Source: an uncultured Flavonifractor sp. (lineage in GTDB: Bacteria > Bacillota > Clostridia > Oscillospirales > Oscillospiraceae). From it: DNA of 64,000 nucleotides. The DNA lies in the NCBI GenBank assembly GCA_947346365.1, contig CANAAV010000006.1, positions 61,281-125,280 on the forward strand. Direction: 5' to 3'. A program made the position numbers and the translations under genes. Below are positions 8,409 through 15,322 of the stretch, piece after piece (the stretch's first letter is position 1; the number at the start of each line of letters is the position of its first letter). Under the pieces are notes generated by a model. The model searched no databases. It had not been told where the DNA came from and saw nothing but the letters and a program-made list of their open reading frames with translations.

Positions 8409-8653
8409 AAACTTTTGAAGAATCCCTGGCTGAGTTCATGCAGGACCCCGAGTTTCGGGCCGAATGGGAGGCCCTGGAACCCGAGAGGCAGCTTGTCCGC
8501 GCTATCCTGGACGGGAAGCCTCTGACCGGCTACACCGTGGAGCAGATCGCGGAGGCCGCCGATGTCAGCCTTGAGGAGGCCCGCATCATGCAGAAGGGCA
8601 GCCAGCCCCGCGCTATTCGGGCGAGCAAGCACCCGGCCCGCGTCTCTGTGTGA
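8405..8653 (+). CDS. HigA-like antitoxin, short form
   Basis: 82 residues. The N-terminal MKTFEESLAEFMQDPEFRAEWEALEPERQLVRAIL is typical of antitoxins paired with Gp49-like toxins and probably wraps the toxin. The XRE helix-turn-helix that usually follows is reduced to YTVEQIAEAADVSLEEARIM, and the C-terminus is a basic tail rather than the rest of the HTH. DNA binding may therefore be weak or altered. It overlaps the toxin by four bases and ends at a strong terminator. Confidence 0.75.
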   Translation: MKTFEESLAEFMQDPEFRAEWEALEPERQLVRAILDGKPLTGYTVEQIAEAADVSLEEARIMQKGSQPRAIRASKHPARVSV

Positions 8654-8659
8654 GACACC

Positions 8660-8686
8660 GCCGCCCCGGAAGGGGCGGCTTTTTTT
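8660..8686 (+). terminator. Terminator of the toxin-antitoxin operon
   Basis: Perfect 8-bp stem GCCGCCCC-ggaa-GGGGCGGC followed by seven T residues. Confidence 0.9.
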
Positions 8687-8690
8687 ATGC

Positions 8691-8939
8691 CTATACCACC
8701 CGGTAAGCTGCGGGCACGTCCTTGAGCCGGACGCGCTCCGAGCGTTGGTAGTCCCGGATGAGCTCCGCCACCCTGCTGGAGGCTCCAGGCTCCCCGGCAT
8801 CGACGGCGGCCTGATACCGGACTTGCAGATCGGCAAGACGGGCGACACGCTTCCGGGCGCAGGTGGGGCAGAGGCCCCCTACCAGGTCCGCGCAATTTCT
8901 CTCCTGGCCGCAGTCGCGGCAATGCAGATAACCGATCAT
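8691..8939 (-). CDS. Small zinc-ribbon protein
   Basis: 82 residues with two Cys pairs (LHCRDCGQ.. and LCPTCARKR) forming a likely zinc ribbon, followed by a charged helix. It lies downstream of the repressor on the same strand, separated by the repeat-rich 8940-9236 gap, and may belong to the lysogenic transcript. No specific function is recognisable. Confidence 0.6.
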   Translation of the reverse strand: MIGYLHCRDCGQERNCADLVGGLCPTCARKRVARLADLQVRYQAAVDAGEPGASSRVAELIRDYQRSERVRLKDVPAAYRVV

Positions 8940-9236
8940 TGTGGAAAACTCCCTTCCGAATCTTCTCCCTCGCGCACGCGCGCGTAAGGAGGAAGAAGAT
9001 GATGATATGTCTTAAAGAACGTCTTATATACTATATACGTCTTTATATGGGTGCAAAATTTACACTGTAAAAAATGCACCCTATTTCGTAAAATACAGTC
9101 TATTTTTTGCACCCTATTTTTTAGATAGGGTGCATTTTTTACACCCTATTTTTTTGGGGGATGCAAGCGCACTAAGTTTTCAACACTATTTCCACAGAGT
9201 TTTCCACAAATCACTTTCGCCGGAAGTCCACATAAA
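8940..9236. other. AT-rich gap with iteron-like repeats and DnaA-like boxes; possible origin
   Basis: No gene is visible. Five copies of TGCACCCTATTT or its core lie at 9049-9055 (inverted), 9075-9086, 9108-9119, 9123-9134 (inverted) and 9140-9151. TTTTCCACA, one base from the DnaA box, occurs at 8940-8948 (inverted) and 9200-9208, with ATTTCCACA at 9188-9196. A pair of ACGTCTTATA-like repeats lies near 9019-9047. This resembles an iteron origin or a multi-operator control region; it is an inference. Confidence 0.4.
9108..9140 (+). terminator. Hairpin with U-tract inside the repeat region
   Basis: TGCACCCTAT (9108-9117) pairs perfectly with ATAGGGTGCA (9125-9134), followed by TTTTTT. It is shaped like a rightward terminator but is also built from two of the iteron-like repeats, so either role is possible. 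Confidence 0.5.
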
Positions 9237-9899
9237 TCACACGGCCTTCCCGCCGGAGGGCTGGGCCCTTGTTGCCTTTTTGGGGCCCTCTTCCTTCGAG
9301 ACTTCAACCAGCGTTTGCAGACGGCCTATAGCCCGCTGCTGCTCCCTGTACGGGAGAGTGCGGAACAGCTCCAACATCTCAAGCTCATCCGGTGTCATTT
9401 CCTGGGTGGGCTCTTTTTTTGTTTCTGGGCTCCCTGTATTCGAGGAGCTTCCAGAAAGCGATTCCTGCTCAGGTCCGTAAACCGGGAAAGGAGATGTTAC
9501 AAGAATTTCTACGCCAGAAGGGTCAGACCCCATATCAATATCAACGCCAAAGGCCCAAACAAGTTTTGCGAGGGACAGGTTATCTACTCCGTTACACAAG
9601 GTTTTGGAAAGGTCCCCCATCATGCTTGAAATACTTGAGAGAATAGCCCCTTTGTGCTCAAGAATCAGGTCCCATTTAGCAAACACACCGGAACCGACAA
9701 TGTATTCCATTGGGACATCAAGCTCTGCTGCAATAGCGGCCAGTTTTTCAGAAGATGGCATACTGCCGAGCTTCATCCGGTCAACAACAGATTTTTTCAA
9801 TCCTGCATTTGCAAGGAGCTTATTTACAGAAATCCCTTTATTTGAGGCGATTTCTGTTATTCTGTCTGCTGCGAAGCGAGCTGATTCCTTGGATTCCAT
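9237..9899 (-). CDS. CI-like XRE repressor of the prophage
   Basis: 220 residues. An N-terminal helix-turn-helix (about 10-65: RITEIASNKGISVNKLLANAGLKKSVVDRMKLG) is followed by a helical oligomerisation region, a Ser/Thr/Pro linker (about 150-170) and an acidic helical tail. I see no Ser-Lys LexA-type peptidase, so induction probably uses another route such as an antirepressor. GGAGG lies 7 bases before ATG 9899. It is divergent from the early promoter at 9942-9970, where two matching operators lie, supporting the role of lysogeny repressor. Confidence 0.85.
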   Translation of the reverse strand: MESKESARFAADRITEIASNKGISVNKLLANAGLKKSVVDRMKLGSMPSSEKLAAIAAELDVPMEYIVGSGVFAKWDLILEHKGAILSSISSMMGDLSKTLCNGVDNLSLAKLVWAFGVDIDMGSDPSGVEILVTSPFPVYGPEQESLSGSSSNTGSPETKKEPTQEMTPDELEMLELFRTLPYREQQRAIGRLQTLVEVSKEEGPKKATRAQPSGGKAV

Positions 9900-9917
9900 A
9901 GAAGACCTCCAAAATAA

Positions 9918-9935
9918 TTCCTTATTTTTGAGGAA
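9918..9935. promoter_or_regulatory. Operator 1: TTCCT-N8-AGGAA
   Basis: Perfect inverted repeat with an 8-base spacer just upstream of the -35 of the early promoter and between it and the repressor RBS. A second copy (9947-9964) is centred 29 bases away. Confidence 0.6.
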
Positions 9936-9941
9936 ATAGTA

Positions 9942-9970
9942 TTGACTTCCTCGAATAAAAGGAGTATAAT
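9942..9970 (+). promoter_or_regulatory. Early rightward promoter with operator 2 in its spacer
   Basis: TTGACT (9942-9947), 17 bases, TATAAT (9965-9970). The spacer is almost filled by TTCCT-N8-AGGAG (9947-9964), so bound repressor would occlude RNA polymerase. Confidence 0.85.
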
Positions 9971-9984
9971 AACACCATAAGGAT

Positions 9985-10005
9985 AAGCCAAAGAAATAAG
10001 GTAAA
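9985..10005 (+). repeat. 21-base repeat, copy 2
   Basis: AAGCCAAAGAAATAAGG.. is identical to 12441-12461. It lies in the 5' leader of the early transcript, between the promoter and the first early gene. Confidence 0.85.
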
Positions 10006-10068
10006 CCCACACAGACGCCGGGTGCAACCGGCGCATGAAGCGCCCAAAGGCGCAGAGAGGAGCTAACC

Positions 10069-10839
10069 ATGAAAACCATCAAGCTGCAAGGCATCCACAA
10101 TCCTCAGCCTGCAATCGAGGCCCGAGAGCTCAAGCCCGGCATGACCCGCCTCTACAACTACGGCGAGAAGGGCGAGATCGTCAGCGTCGTCCCCTCCAAG
10201 ACCGGAAAGACCTTGACCGTCACCGTCCGGGAGAACGGCAAGGAGTACACCCACCGGATGAACGCCGGGACGCTGGTGGCGGTGGTCCAGCAGGACGCCG
10301 AGCCCGCTCCCAAGAAGTCCGAGGAGATCAAGAAGGCCATTGACGATCTGGAGCGCGAGAACGAGGAAGCGGTCCAGCGCATGGTCTACCAGGTCCCCGA
10401 GCGCACCGCTGAGAACCACGACGCCCTCTGGAAAGCCTACTGGGAAGCGGTGGGCCATGAGAACCGCCGGAGGTCTGAGAACCTGCGGACCGAGCTGCTG
10501 GTGCAGCTCAACCGGGAGATCGAGGTCGGGGACGGCGTGACCATGTACCTGTATAGCGATTCCCACGCCTGCACCGTCATCGCCCGGACCGACAAGACCC
10601 TCACCATTCAGCGGGATAAGGCAACCCGGGACCCGGCCTTCAAGCCCGAGTGGGTCCCCGGCGGCTTCTCCGCTATCTGCACGAACAACGACGCGCAGAA
10701 ATGGAACTGCGAGCCGGACCCGGACGGGGAGATCATCAAGTGCCGGTGGTCCGAAAAGCATGGGTGCTGGCAGACCGGCTCTGATGGGTCAATCAGGATA
10801 GGCCGGGGGCGGCATGAGCACCACGACTACAACTTCTGA
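10069..10839 (+). CDS. Phage early protein of unknown function
   Basis: First gene of the early transcript, 256 residues, starting at ATG 10069 after GGAG. The N-terminal 80 residues look like a small beta-rich fold (ELKPGMTRLYNYGEKGEIVSVV..). A charged helical linker follows, and a C-terminal part has another beta-like segment (VGDGVTMYLYSDSHACTVIARTDKTLTIQRDKA). No catalytic motif is visible. Its leading position suggests an immediate-early role. Confidence 0.6.
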   Translation: MKTIKLQGIHNPQPAIEARELKPGMTRLYNYGEKGEIVSVVPSKTGKTLTVTVRENGKEYTHRMNAGTLVAVVQQDAEPAPKKSEEIKKAIDDLERENEEAVQRMVYQVPERTAENHDALWKAYWEAVGHENRRRSENLRTELLVQLNREIEVGDGVTMYLYSDSHACTVIARTDKTLTIQRDKATRDPAFKPEWVPGGFSAICTNNDAQKWNCEPDPDGEIIKCRWSEKHGCWQTGSDGSIRIGRGRHEHHDYNF

Positions 10840-10852
10840 GGGGGGTGAGGGC

Positions 10853-11041
10853 TTGAAAATCTACGCCGTCGAGCAGTGTTACTACGACAACGGCAAGGTC
10901 GAAGCCAAGCTGTGGGCCTTCCACGCGGACGAAAAGCCGAAGCCGTACCAGAAGGAGGAACCGCAGTTGGACCTTTACATCGACTACTTTGTCGATGAGA
11001 CGCTGGCAAAGAAATTCCTGGAGGACGCCCAAAATGCGTAA
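10853..11041 (+). CDS. Small early hypothetical protein
   Basis: 62 residues from a TTG at 10853, with GGGGGTGAGG in front; an alternative ATG at 10814 would add 13 Ser/Thr-rich residues and overlap the preceding gene. Acidic with several aromatic residues, and no recognised domain. It overlaps the next gene by eight bases. Confidence 0.5.
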   Translation: MKIYAVEQCYYDNGKVEAKLWAFHADEKPKPYQKEEPQLDLYIDYFVDETLAKKFLEDAQNA

Positions 11042-11291
11042 ATATCCCAAGAACCATAAGGACGTCGAGTATTACGTCCCGGGCCGGAAACGCAGAGTGG
11101 CGGGCTCTACCGTCGCCACCAGCTACTTCCTGGCAATCGTCCACCAGGACAACCCCGCCGCGACGATCTCACAGATCAGGGAGATCATCACCGACGAAGC
11201 CAAATTCGTCCTGGCCCCGGAGGCCGTGGCCGTCCTGGACGCCCACATCAAGGCCGGATACGGGGACCACATTCCGAACTGGAGGTATTGA
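11034..11291 (+). CDS. Small basic early hypothetical protein
   Basis: 85 residues from ATG 11034, overlapping the preceding gene. A basic N-terminus (RKYPKNHKDVEYYVPGRKRRV) is followed by a helical segment. No family is recognised. The stop lies 2 bases before the next ATG. Confidence 0.55.
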   Translation: MRKYPKNHKDVEYYVPGRKRRVAGSTVATSYFLAIVHQDNPAATISQIREIITDEAKFVLAPEAVAVLDAHIKAGYGDHIPNWRY

Positions 11292-11293
11292 TT

Positions 11294-11998
11294 ATGGCTA
11301 AAGTATCTACTATCCGCGAGAAGATCGCGCACTTGCTGGCCCTGGCTGAGAGCCCTGAGCCGGAGGAGGCCAAGGCCGCGATGCTGCGGGCCCGGGAGCT
11401 GATGGCGAAGTACAAACTCCGCCCGGAGGAGTGCGTGGACGCCGAGAACACCAAGGTCATCCGGGAGACGGTGGGCGTGACCTGCACCGCGATGACCAAC
11501 CCCTGGGCCTGCGCCCTATCCGCCGTCATCGCCGAGCACTACTGCTGCCAGGCGTACCGGAGCCGGATGCCTGGGCGGAAGGTCGTCACCGTCGGCCTGG
11601 TGGGCCTGGAGGACGACTTCGAGATCGCCAAGCGGATTTTCCTGTACGCCTACGACTGCGTGATCTCCGCGATCAAGCAGAGCATCACCTGCGACCCGAG
11701 GGCGGAGCGCGGAACCTACCGGGAGAAGTGCAACGCCTACGGCTGGGGCTTTGTCGCTGGCGTGGAGGCCGCCTTCCGCGACCAGGAGGAGGAGCACAAG
11801 GACTGGGGCCTGGTGCTGGTTGTCCCCCAGGCCGTCACGGATTCCATGGCGGACATGGGCAAGAAGACCACCTTCGGCACGATCAAGAACAACCATGCCG
11901 ACTGCGGCGCCGCTGGATTCGAGGAGGGCCGGAAATTCGACCCCACCCGCCGCGTGGCCGGTGGGTCGGAGCAGATGGCGTTAGGGGGTGGCTGCTGA
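11294..11998 (+). CDS. DUF2786-type protein
   Basis: 234 residues. The N-terminus (IREKIAHLLALAESPEPEEAKAA..ARELMAKYKL) is the DUF2786 signature, common in phage and plasmid proteins of unknown function. The remainder carries a helical AEHYCCQAYRSR..VGLEDDFEIAKRIFLYAYD region typical of the same proteins. GGAGG lies 8 bases before ATG 11294. The stop overlaps the next start (TGATG). Confidence 0.75.
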   Translation: MAKVSTIREKIAHLLALAESPEPEEAKAAMLRARELMAKYKLRPEECVDAENTKVIRETVGVTCTAMTNPWACALSAVIAEHYCCQAYRSRMPGRKVVTVGLVGLEDDFEIAKRIFLYAYDCVISAIKQSITCDPRAERGTYREKCNAYGWGFVAGVEAAFRDQEEEHKDWGLVLVVPQAVTDSMADMGKKTTFGTIKNNHADCGAAGFEEGRKFDPTRRVAGGSEQMALGGGC

Positions 11999-12411
11999 TG
12001 AAGTGCAAACGCTGTGGGGCGGAGATCATCCGCATCGGAACCATGGGAGGTCCGGTCGTGTGCTGGGCTTCCCCTATCACCTACTGGCGGGTCCGGGGCA
12101 AACACGCCCGCGAGCTCTATACGCCAAACGGGGAAACCGTTCACGGAGACATGACCGGCGATCTGCAAAAGGCCGTCGGTATCGGCTACCTGCCTCATAC
12201 CTGCCACCAGCTTCCGGTCATCTTCAAGGGCCGGGATAGCTGGAGCAGGCCCGTGTACGAGGACCCGTCCGGGCGGCTGCTGGTTGACGTGGACCCGCGC
12301 AAGGACCGCAAGCCGGACATCTGCACCAAGCAGGGGAACACCTTCGACGGCGAGCCCTGCGACCCGGTGGAGGGAGATTTTGACTTCATCCCCTGTCGGG
12401 ACACCTGGTAA
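11998..12411 (+). CDS. Cys-containing early hypothetical protein
   Basis: 137 residues starting at ATG 11998, coupled to the gene before it. An N-terminal Cys pair (KCKRCGAEIIRIG) and scattered later Cys/His suggest a zinc ribbon. Two regions resemble a disulfide- or zinc-stabilised small fold. No function is recognised. Confidence 0.55.
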   Translation: MKCKRCGAEIIRIGTMGGPVVCWASPITYWRVRGKHARELYTPNGETVHGDMTGDLQKAVGIGYLPHTCHQLPVIFKGRDSWSRPVYEDPSGRLLVDVDPRKDRKPDICTKQGNTFDGEPCDPVEGDFDFIPCRDTW

Positions 12412-12440
12412 TGAGTATACCACTTCGCAACCCAAAAAAC

Positions 12441-12461
12441 AAGCCAAAGAAATAAGGTAAA
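12441..12461 (+). repeat. 21-base repeat, copy 3
   Basis: Identical to 9985-10005. It ends at the RBS (AAAGGAGG) of the following HTH gene, so it could act in the mRNA leader or as DNA. Confidence 0.85.
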
Positions 12462-12474
12462 GGAGGAACCGAAA

Positions 12475-12690
12475 ATGAGAACCGCGAACCGGACGAAGCC
12501 GAAGACGGCTTTTGGTATCGAGGTCCGCCTATTCACCGCTCAGACCGGCATGAACATGAAGGAGCTGGCGGAAAACGCCGGGGTGAAGTACACCACGCTG
12601 GTCGAGACGACCACCGGACGGTGCGCCGGACGGCAGCTCATCCCCGCAGTCCGGCGGTATATGGACGACTACCAGCGGGAGGAGACGTGA
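12475..12690 (+). CDS. Small HTH protein, possibly Cro-like
   Basis: 71 residues with a compact helix-turn-helix (TGMNMKELAENAGVKYTTLVETTTGRCAG) and basic ends. It is preceded by the 21-base repeat and a strong AAAGGAGG. A Cro/antirepressor or leader-binding role is possible from its early position, but nothing in the sequence proves it. Confidence 0.6.
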   Translation: MRTANRTKPKTAFGIEVRLFTAQTGMNMKELAENAGVKYTTLVETTTGRCAGRQLIPAVRRYMDDYQREET

Positions 12691-12692
12691 CC

Positions 12693-12923
12693 ATGGAGAG
12701 GGTGAAGACTGCCCGGGATATGTTCTACTTCGTGGAGGACGTCATGGCGATGCTGGGCTACTCCAAAAGTAAGAGCTATAAGATCATCGCCTCCTTGAAC
12801 CGGGAGCTGGAGGCAAGCGGCGTCTGTATCTGCGATGGCCGCATCAATAAGCGCTACTTCGATAAGCGCTATGGATTTACTGAACCGGAGCCCACCAAAA
12901 CGGGTCGCCGTGTATCAGTATGA
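12693..12923 (+). CDS. Excisionase-like winged-helix protein
   Basis: 76 residues from ATG 12693. The pattern FVEDVMAMLGYSKSKSYKIIASLNRELEASG...GRINKRYFDKRYG parallels the excisionase-like gene next to the second integrase (62406): V.EVADELGVSKPYAYKLIRQLNEEL...GRVNRQYFNERFYG. It is therefore a candidate excisionase for this phage, although it lies 4.7 kb from int. It could instead be a transcription factor. Confidence 0.6.
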   Translation: MERVKTARDMFYFVEDVMAMLGYSKSKSYKIIASLNRELEASGVCICDGRINKRYFDKRYGFTEPEPTKTGRRVSV

Positions 12924-12935
12924 GGGGGGAGCGGT

Positions 12936-13295
12936 TTGGAAGTCAAATACATAACCGTGAACATCAAACCGAAGTATCGTCCCCGGAGGAAGTGCTCAAA
13001 CGGATGGACAATCTATGCTCGACTGTCCGTCCTGGCTCTGGCGGCGATGATGACCGCCCGTCTGGTGCTGCTGATGATCGATGTCATCCAGGCCGGGGTG
13101 GATGCCCCCGGTGCCGTTGCCATTCCGCTCTATGCGGTGTGGTTCACCTTTACCGGCTGGAAACTCAGAGAGTGGATCGCCGGACCGTCTGAAAAGGAGA
13201 CTGAGAAATGCAATACAGAGAGTGCCCCCACTGTGGAGCTCACCTTGACCCCGGAGAGGTCTGCGACTGTCGGCAGAGAGGGGATGATGCGGTGA
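12936..13295 (+). CDS. Small membrane protein
   Basis: 119 residues from a TTG at 12936 after GAGGGGGGAG. Two hydrophobic segments (about 28-50 and 58-78) indicate a two-pass inner-membrane protein with a basic N-terminus, possibly exclusion- or host-related. Its last 88 bases overlap the following gene, an unusually long overlap. Confidence 0.5.
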   Translation: MEVKYITVNIKPKYRPRRKCSNGWTIYARLSVLALAAMMTARLVLLMIDVIQAGVDAPGAVAIPLYAVWFTFTGWKLREWIAGPSEKETEKCNTESAPTVELTLTPERSATVGREGMMR

Positions 13296-13594
13296 AGGAG
13301 AAGACCATGGAGGACCTGGCCGGGTCCCACGACTTCGAGGACGTTGTGAGCCCCGGGGACGCCGTATCGGAGGAGATTGTTTACGACTTCCTCTGCGACC
13401 TCCCACCCACCACCAACCGGGCGAACCTGATGCAGAGCGGCGAGCCGTCCGACTACAGCCTGGACCGCCGCACCGGCCAGATGAGGCCGACCTACATCAC
13501 CTTCCAGCGCCGCGAAGGCCGTTGGTATTTCTGCGGGCGCTGCTTCGAGGGCGACGCCGTGAGAGCAGACCAGATGGCGGGTGCAACCGCCTGA
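13208..13594 (+). CDS. Zinc-ribbon hypothetical protein
   Basis: 128 residues from ATG 13208, with AAGGAG upstream. The N-terminal ECPHCGAHLDPGEVCDC is a zinc ribbon, and a further Cys pair (YFCGRCFEG) lies near the C-terminus. The segment between is acidic. It may bind nucleic acid; no family is recognised. Confidence 0.6.
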   Translation: MQYRECPHCGAHLDPGEVCDCRQRGDDAVKEKTMEDLAGSHDFEDVVSPGDAVSEEIVYDFLCDLPPTTNRANLMQSGEPSDYSLDRRTGQMRPTYITFQRREGRWYFCGRCFEGDAVRADQMAGATA

Positions 13595-13616
13595 ACACGA
13601 AAAGGAGATAACTACC

Positions 13617-14726
13617 ATGTATCGCTACTACATCACGCGGAAGAACGCTGAGGGCATTATGGATTACCCGGCCCTCCCTATCCCCGAAACAGTCTACCAC
13701 TATGGAGAGAACGGGGTGGAATTTGGCTGTATCCGGGGAAGAATCTACGGGTACGTTGAGTATGAGAAGGAGCTTCCCTCTCCGGCTATCCAGGGCTGCG
13801 AGCTCATCCCCGGCCCCATCCCCACCTACTACTCCATCAACGAGGAGCTGGCCCGGCGGGCCCACGATATGATGAGCTACTGCGACTACAAGAAGGGCAG
13901 CAAAACCGCCGAGTATAGACGGTGCGTGGATGACGTCTACATGACCGCCCACCTGCACAAGCAGAGGGTGGACCCCATGTACCATGAGAAGATTGACTAC
14001 CTGGCCGACCTCTACGCTAAGAAGCTAGCGGACAACATGAACGAGGCCAGCAGCATCGGGACCCGTTGCCCGTCTGTGCTGATTGCCGGACCGGCCAATT
14101 TCCCGGTCTGCAAGAAGGAGAAGCAGAACGCCGCTTCCGACCGGAACATGGAGGAGTGGAGGCACATCCAGGGGCTCATCGAAAAGATCAAGGGGACCGG
14201 GACCGGCGGTATCAGCGGGGACGACCCGAACGCCCTGGAGAAGTTGCGGGAGAGGCGGGACAAGCTGGTGAAGCACCAAGAGCTGATGAAGGCCGCCAAC
14301 GCTGCAATCCGCTTGAAGGACACAGAGGAGGGTGATCGGCGGCTGGCCGAACTGGGCTTCGATGCACAGGAGATCGCGGGGTTGCGGAAGCCGGACTGGT
14401 GCGGGCGCGTCGGTTATCCGGCCTTTGAGCTCTCCAACAACAACGCCAACATCCGCCGCATTGAGGGCCGCATCAAGGAGTTGGAGAAGCGGGCGAGTGA
14501 ACCGGCCCCGGAGGGCTGGAAGTTTGACGGCGGTGAGGTCGTCATCAACCAGGAAGTAAACCGGGTCCAGATCGTCTTCGACGGGAAGCCGGACCCCGAC
14601 GTCCGCAGAGAGCTCAAGGGCGAGGGCTTCCGCTGGGCTCCGTCGCAGGGCGCGTGGCAACGTCAGCTTACGGACAACGCCCTCCGGGCCGTCAAGCGGC
14701 TCAAGTGCATTGCCCCTTCTGCCTAA
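13617..14726 (+). CDS. Hypothetical protein with a C-terminal plasmid/phage-type module
   Basis: 369 residues from ATG 13617 after AAGGAGATA. The middle (about 190-300) is a charged coiled coil (EEWRHIQGLIEKIKGT.., LEKLRERRDKLVKHQELM). The C-terminus (GKPDPDVRRELKGEGFRWAP, then AWQR) resembles a module at the ends of anti-restriction and polyvalent proteins on plasmids and phages. A DNA-handling or anti-defence role is possible. Confidence 0.55.
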   Translation: MYRYYITRKNAEGIMDYPALPIPETVYHYGENGVEFGCIRGRIYGYVEYEKELPSPAIQGCELIPGPIPTYYSINEELARRAHDMMSYCDYKKGSKTAEYRRCVDDVYMTAHLHKQRVDPMYHEKIDYLADLYAKKLADNMNEASSIGTRCPSVLIAGPANFPVCKKEKQNAASDRNMEEWRHIQGLIEKIKGTGTGGISGDDPNALEKLRERRDKLVKHQELMKAANAAIRLKDTEEGDRRLAELGFDAQEIAGLRKPDWCGRVGYPAFELSNNNANIRRIEGRIKELEKRASEPAPEGWKFDGGEVVINQEVNRVQIVFDGKPDPDVRRELKGEGFRWAPSQGAWQRQLTDNALRAVKRLKCIAPSA

Positions 14727-14758
14727 GAAAATAATACCACGGAAAGGAGTGGTTTTGA

Positions 14759-15265
14759 GTGCCTGAGACAACGAAAAAAGCGCCCCCCGCATATCTGCGG
14801 GAGGCGCGTGTGAGGGCCGGATTTGTCAGTCGGGGAACGGCGTCCGCCGCCGTTCCCTTCTCCCCGGAGACAATCGGACGGCATGAGCGCGGGGATGTGG
14901 AGATCGAGCCCGCTGACATCGTGCTCTATGCGGAGCGTTACCAGAGCCCGGACATCCTGCCCCGGTATTGTGCCGGGTGCCCAGTGGGGCGGGCGATGGG
15001 CAAGAACGCCACAGATCGGGAGCTCCCCCACGCGACCCTTCGCATCCGGCGGCTGATGACAGAGGGGCAGGCGGTAGCCAACCGCCTGGAGGAGATCGCC
15101 TTTGATGGCGTAATCGACCCGTCCGAGCGAAGCGACTTCGCGGATGCTCTGGCCTTCCTCCGAAAGCTGGAGGAGAGCATCAGCGACATCATGTTAATCG
15201 GCCTGGGAAATGGGAAGGCCGCCCCCGGTGCAACGGAGACGGCCAAACAGCGCAGAGATAACTAA
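14759..15265 (+). CDS. XRE-like regulatory protein
   Basis: 168 residues from GTG 14759 after AAAGGAG. The N-terminal 65 residues follow the XRE helix order (YLREARVRAGFVSRGTASAAVPFSPETIGRHERGDVEIEP). The rest is helical with a Cys pair (YCAGCPVG). It sits just before the recombination genes and may regulate this part of the early operon. Its target is unknown. Confidence 0.65.
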   Translation: MPETTKKAPPAYLREARVRAGFVSRGTASAAVPFSPETIGRHERGDVEIEPADIVLYAERYQSPDILPRYCAGCPVGRAMGKNATDRELPHATLRIRRLMTEGQAVANRLEEIAFDGVIDPSERSDFADALAFLRKLEESISDIMLIGLGNGKAAPGATETAKQRRDN

Positions 15266-15322
15266 CCTGCGCTTATAATACCATTTCCCCGGCTGCCTGT
15301 CAAGCAGAAAGGAGAAAAATCA

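Noticed and set aside
9049-9151. Possible CRISPR array
   Set aside because: Units are only 7-12 bases, in both orientations, with unequal spacing and no cas genes; better explained as iterons or operators.
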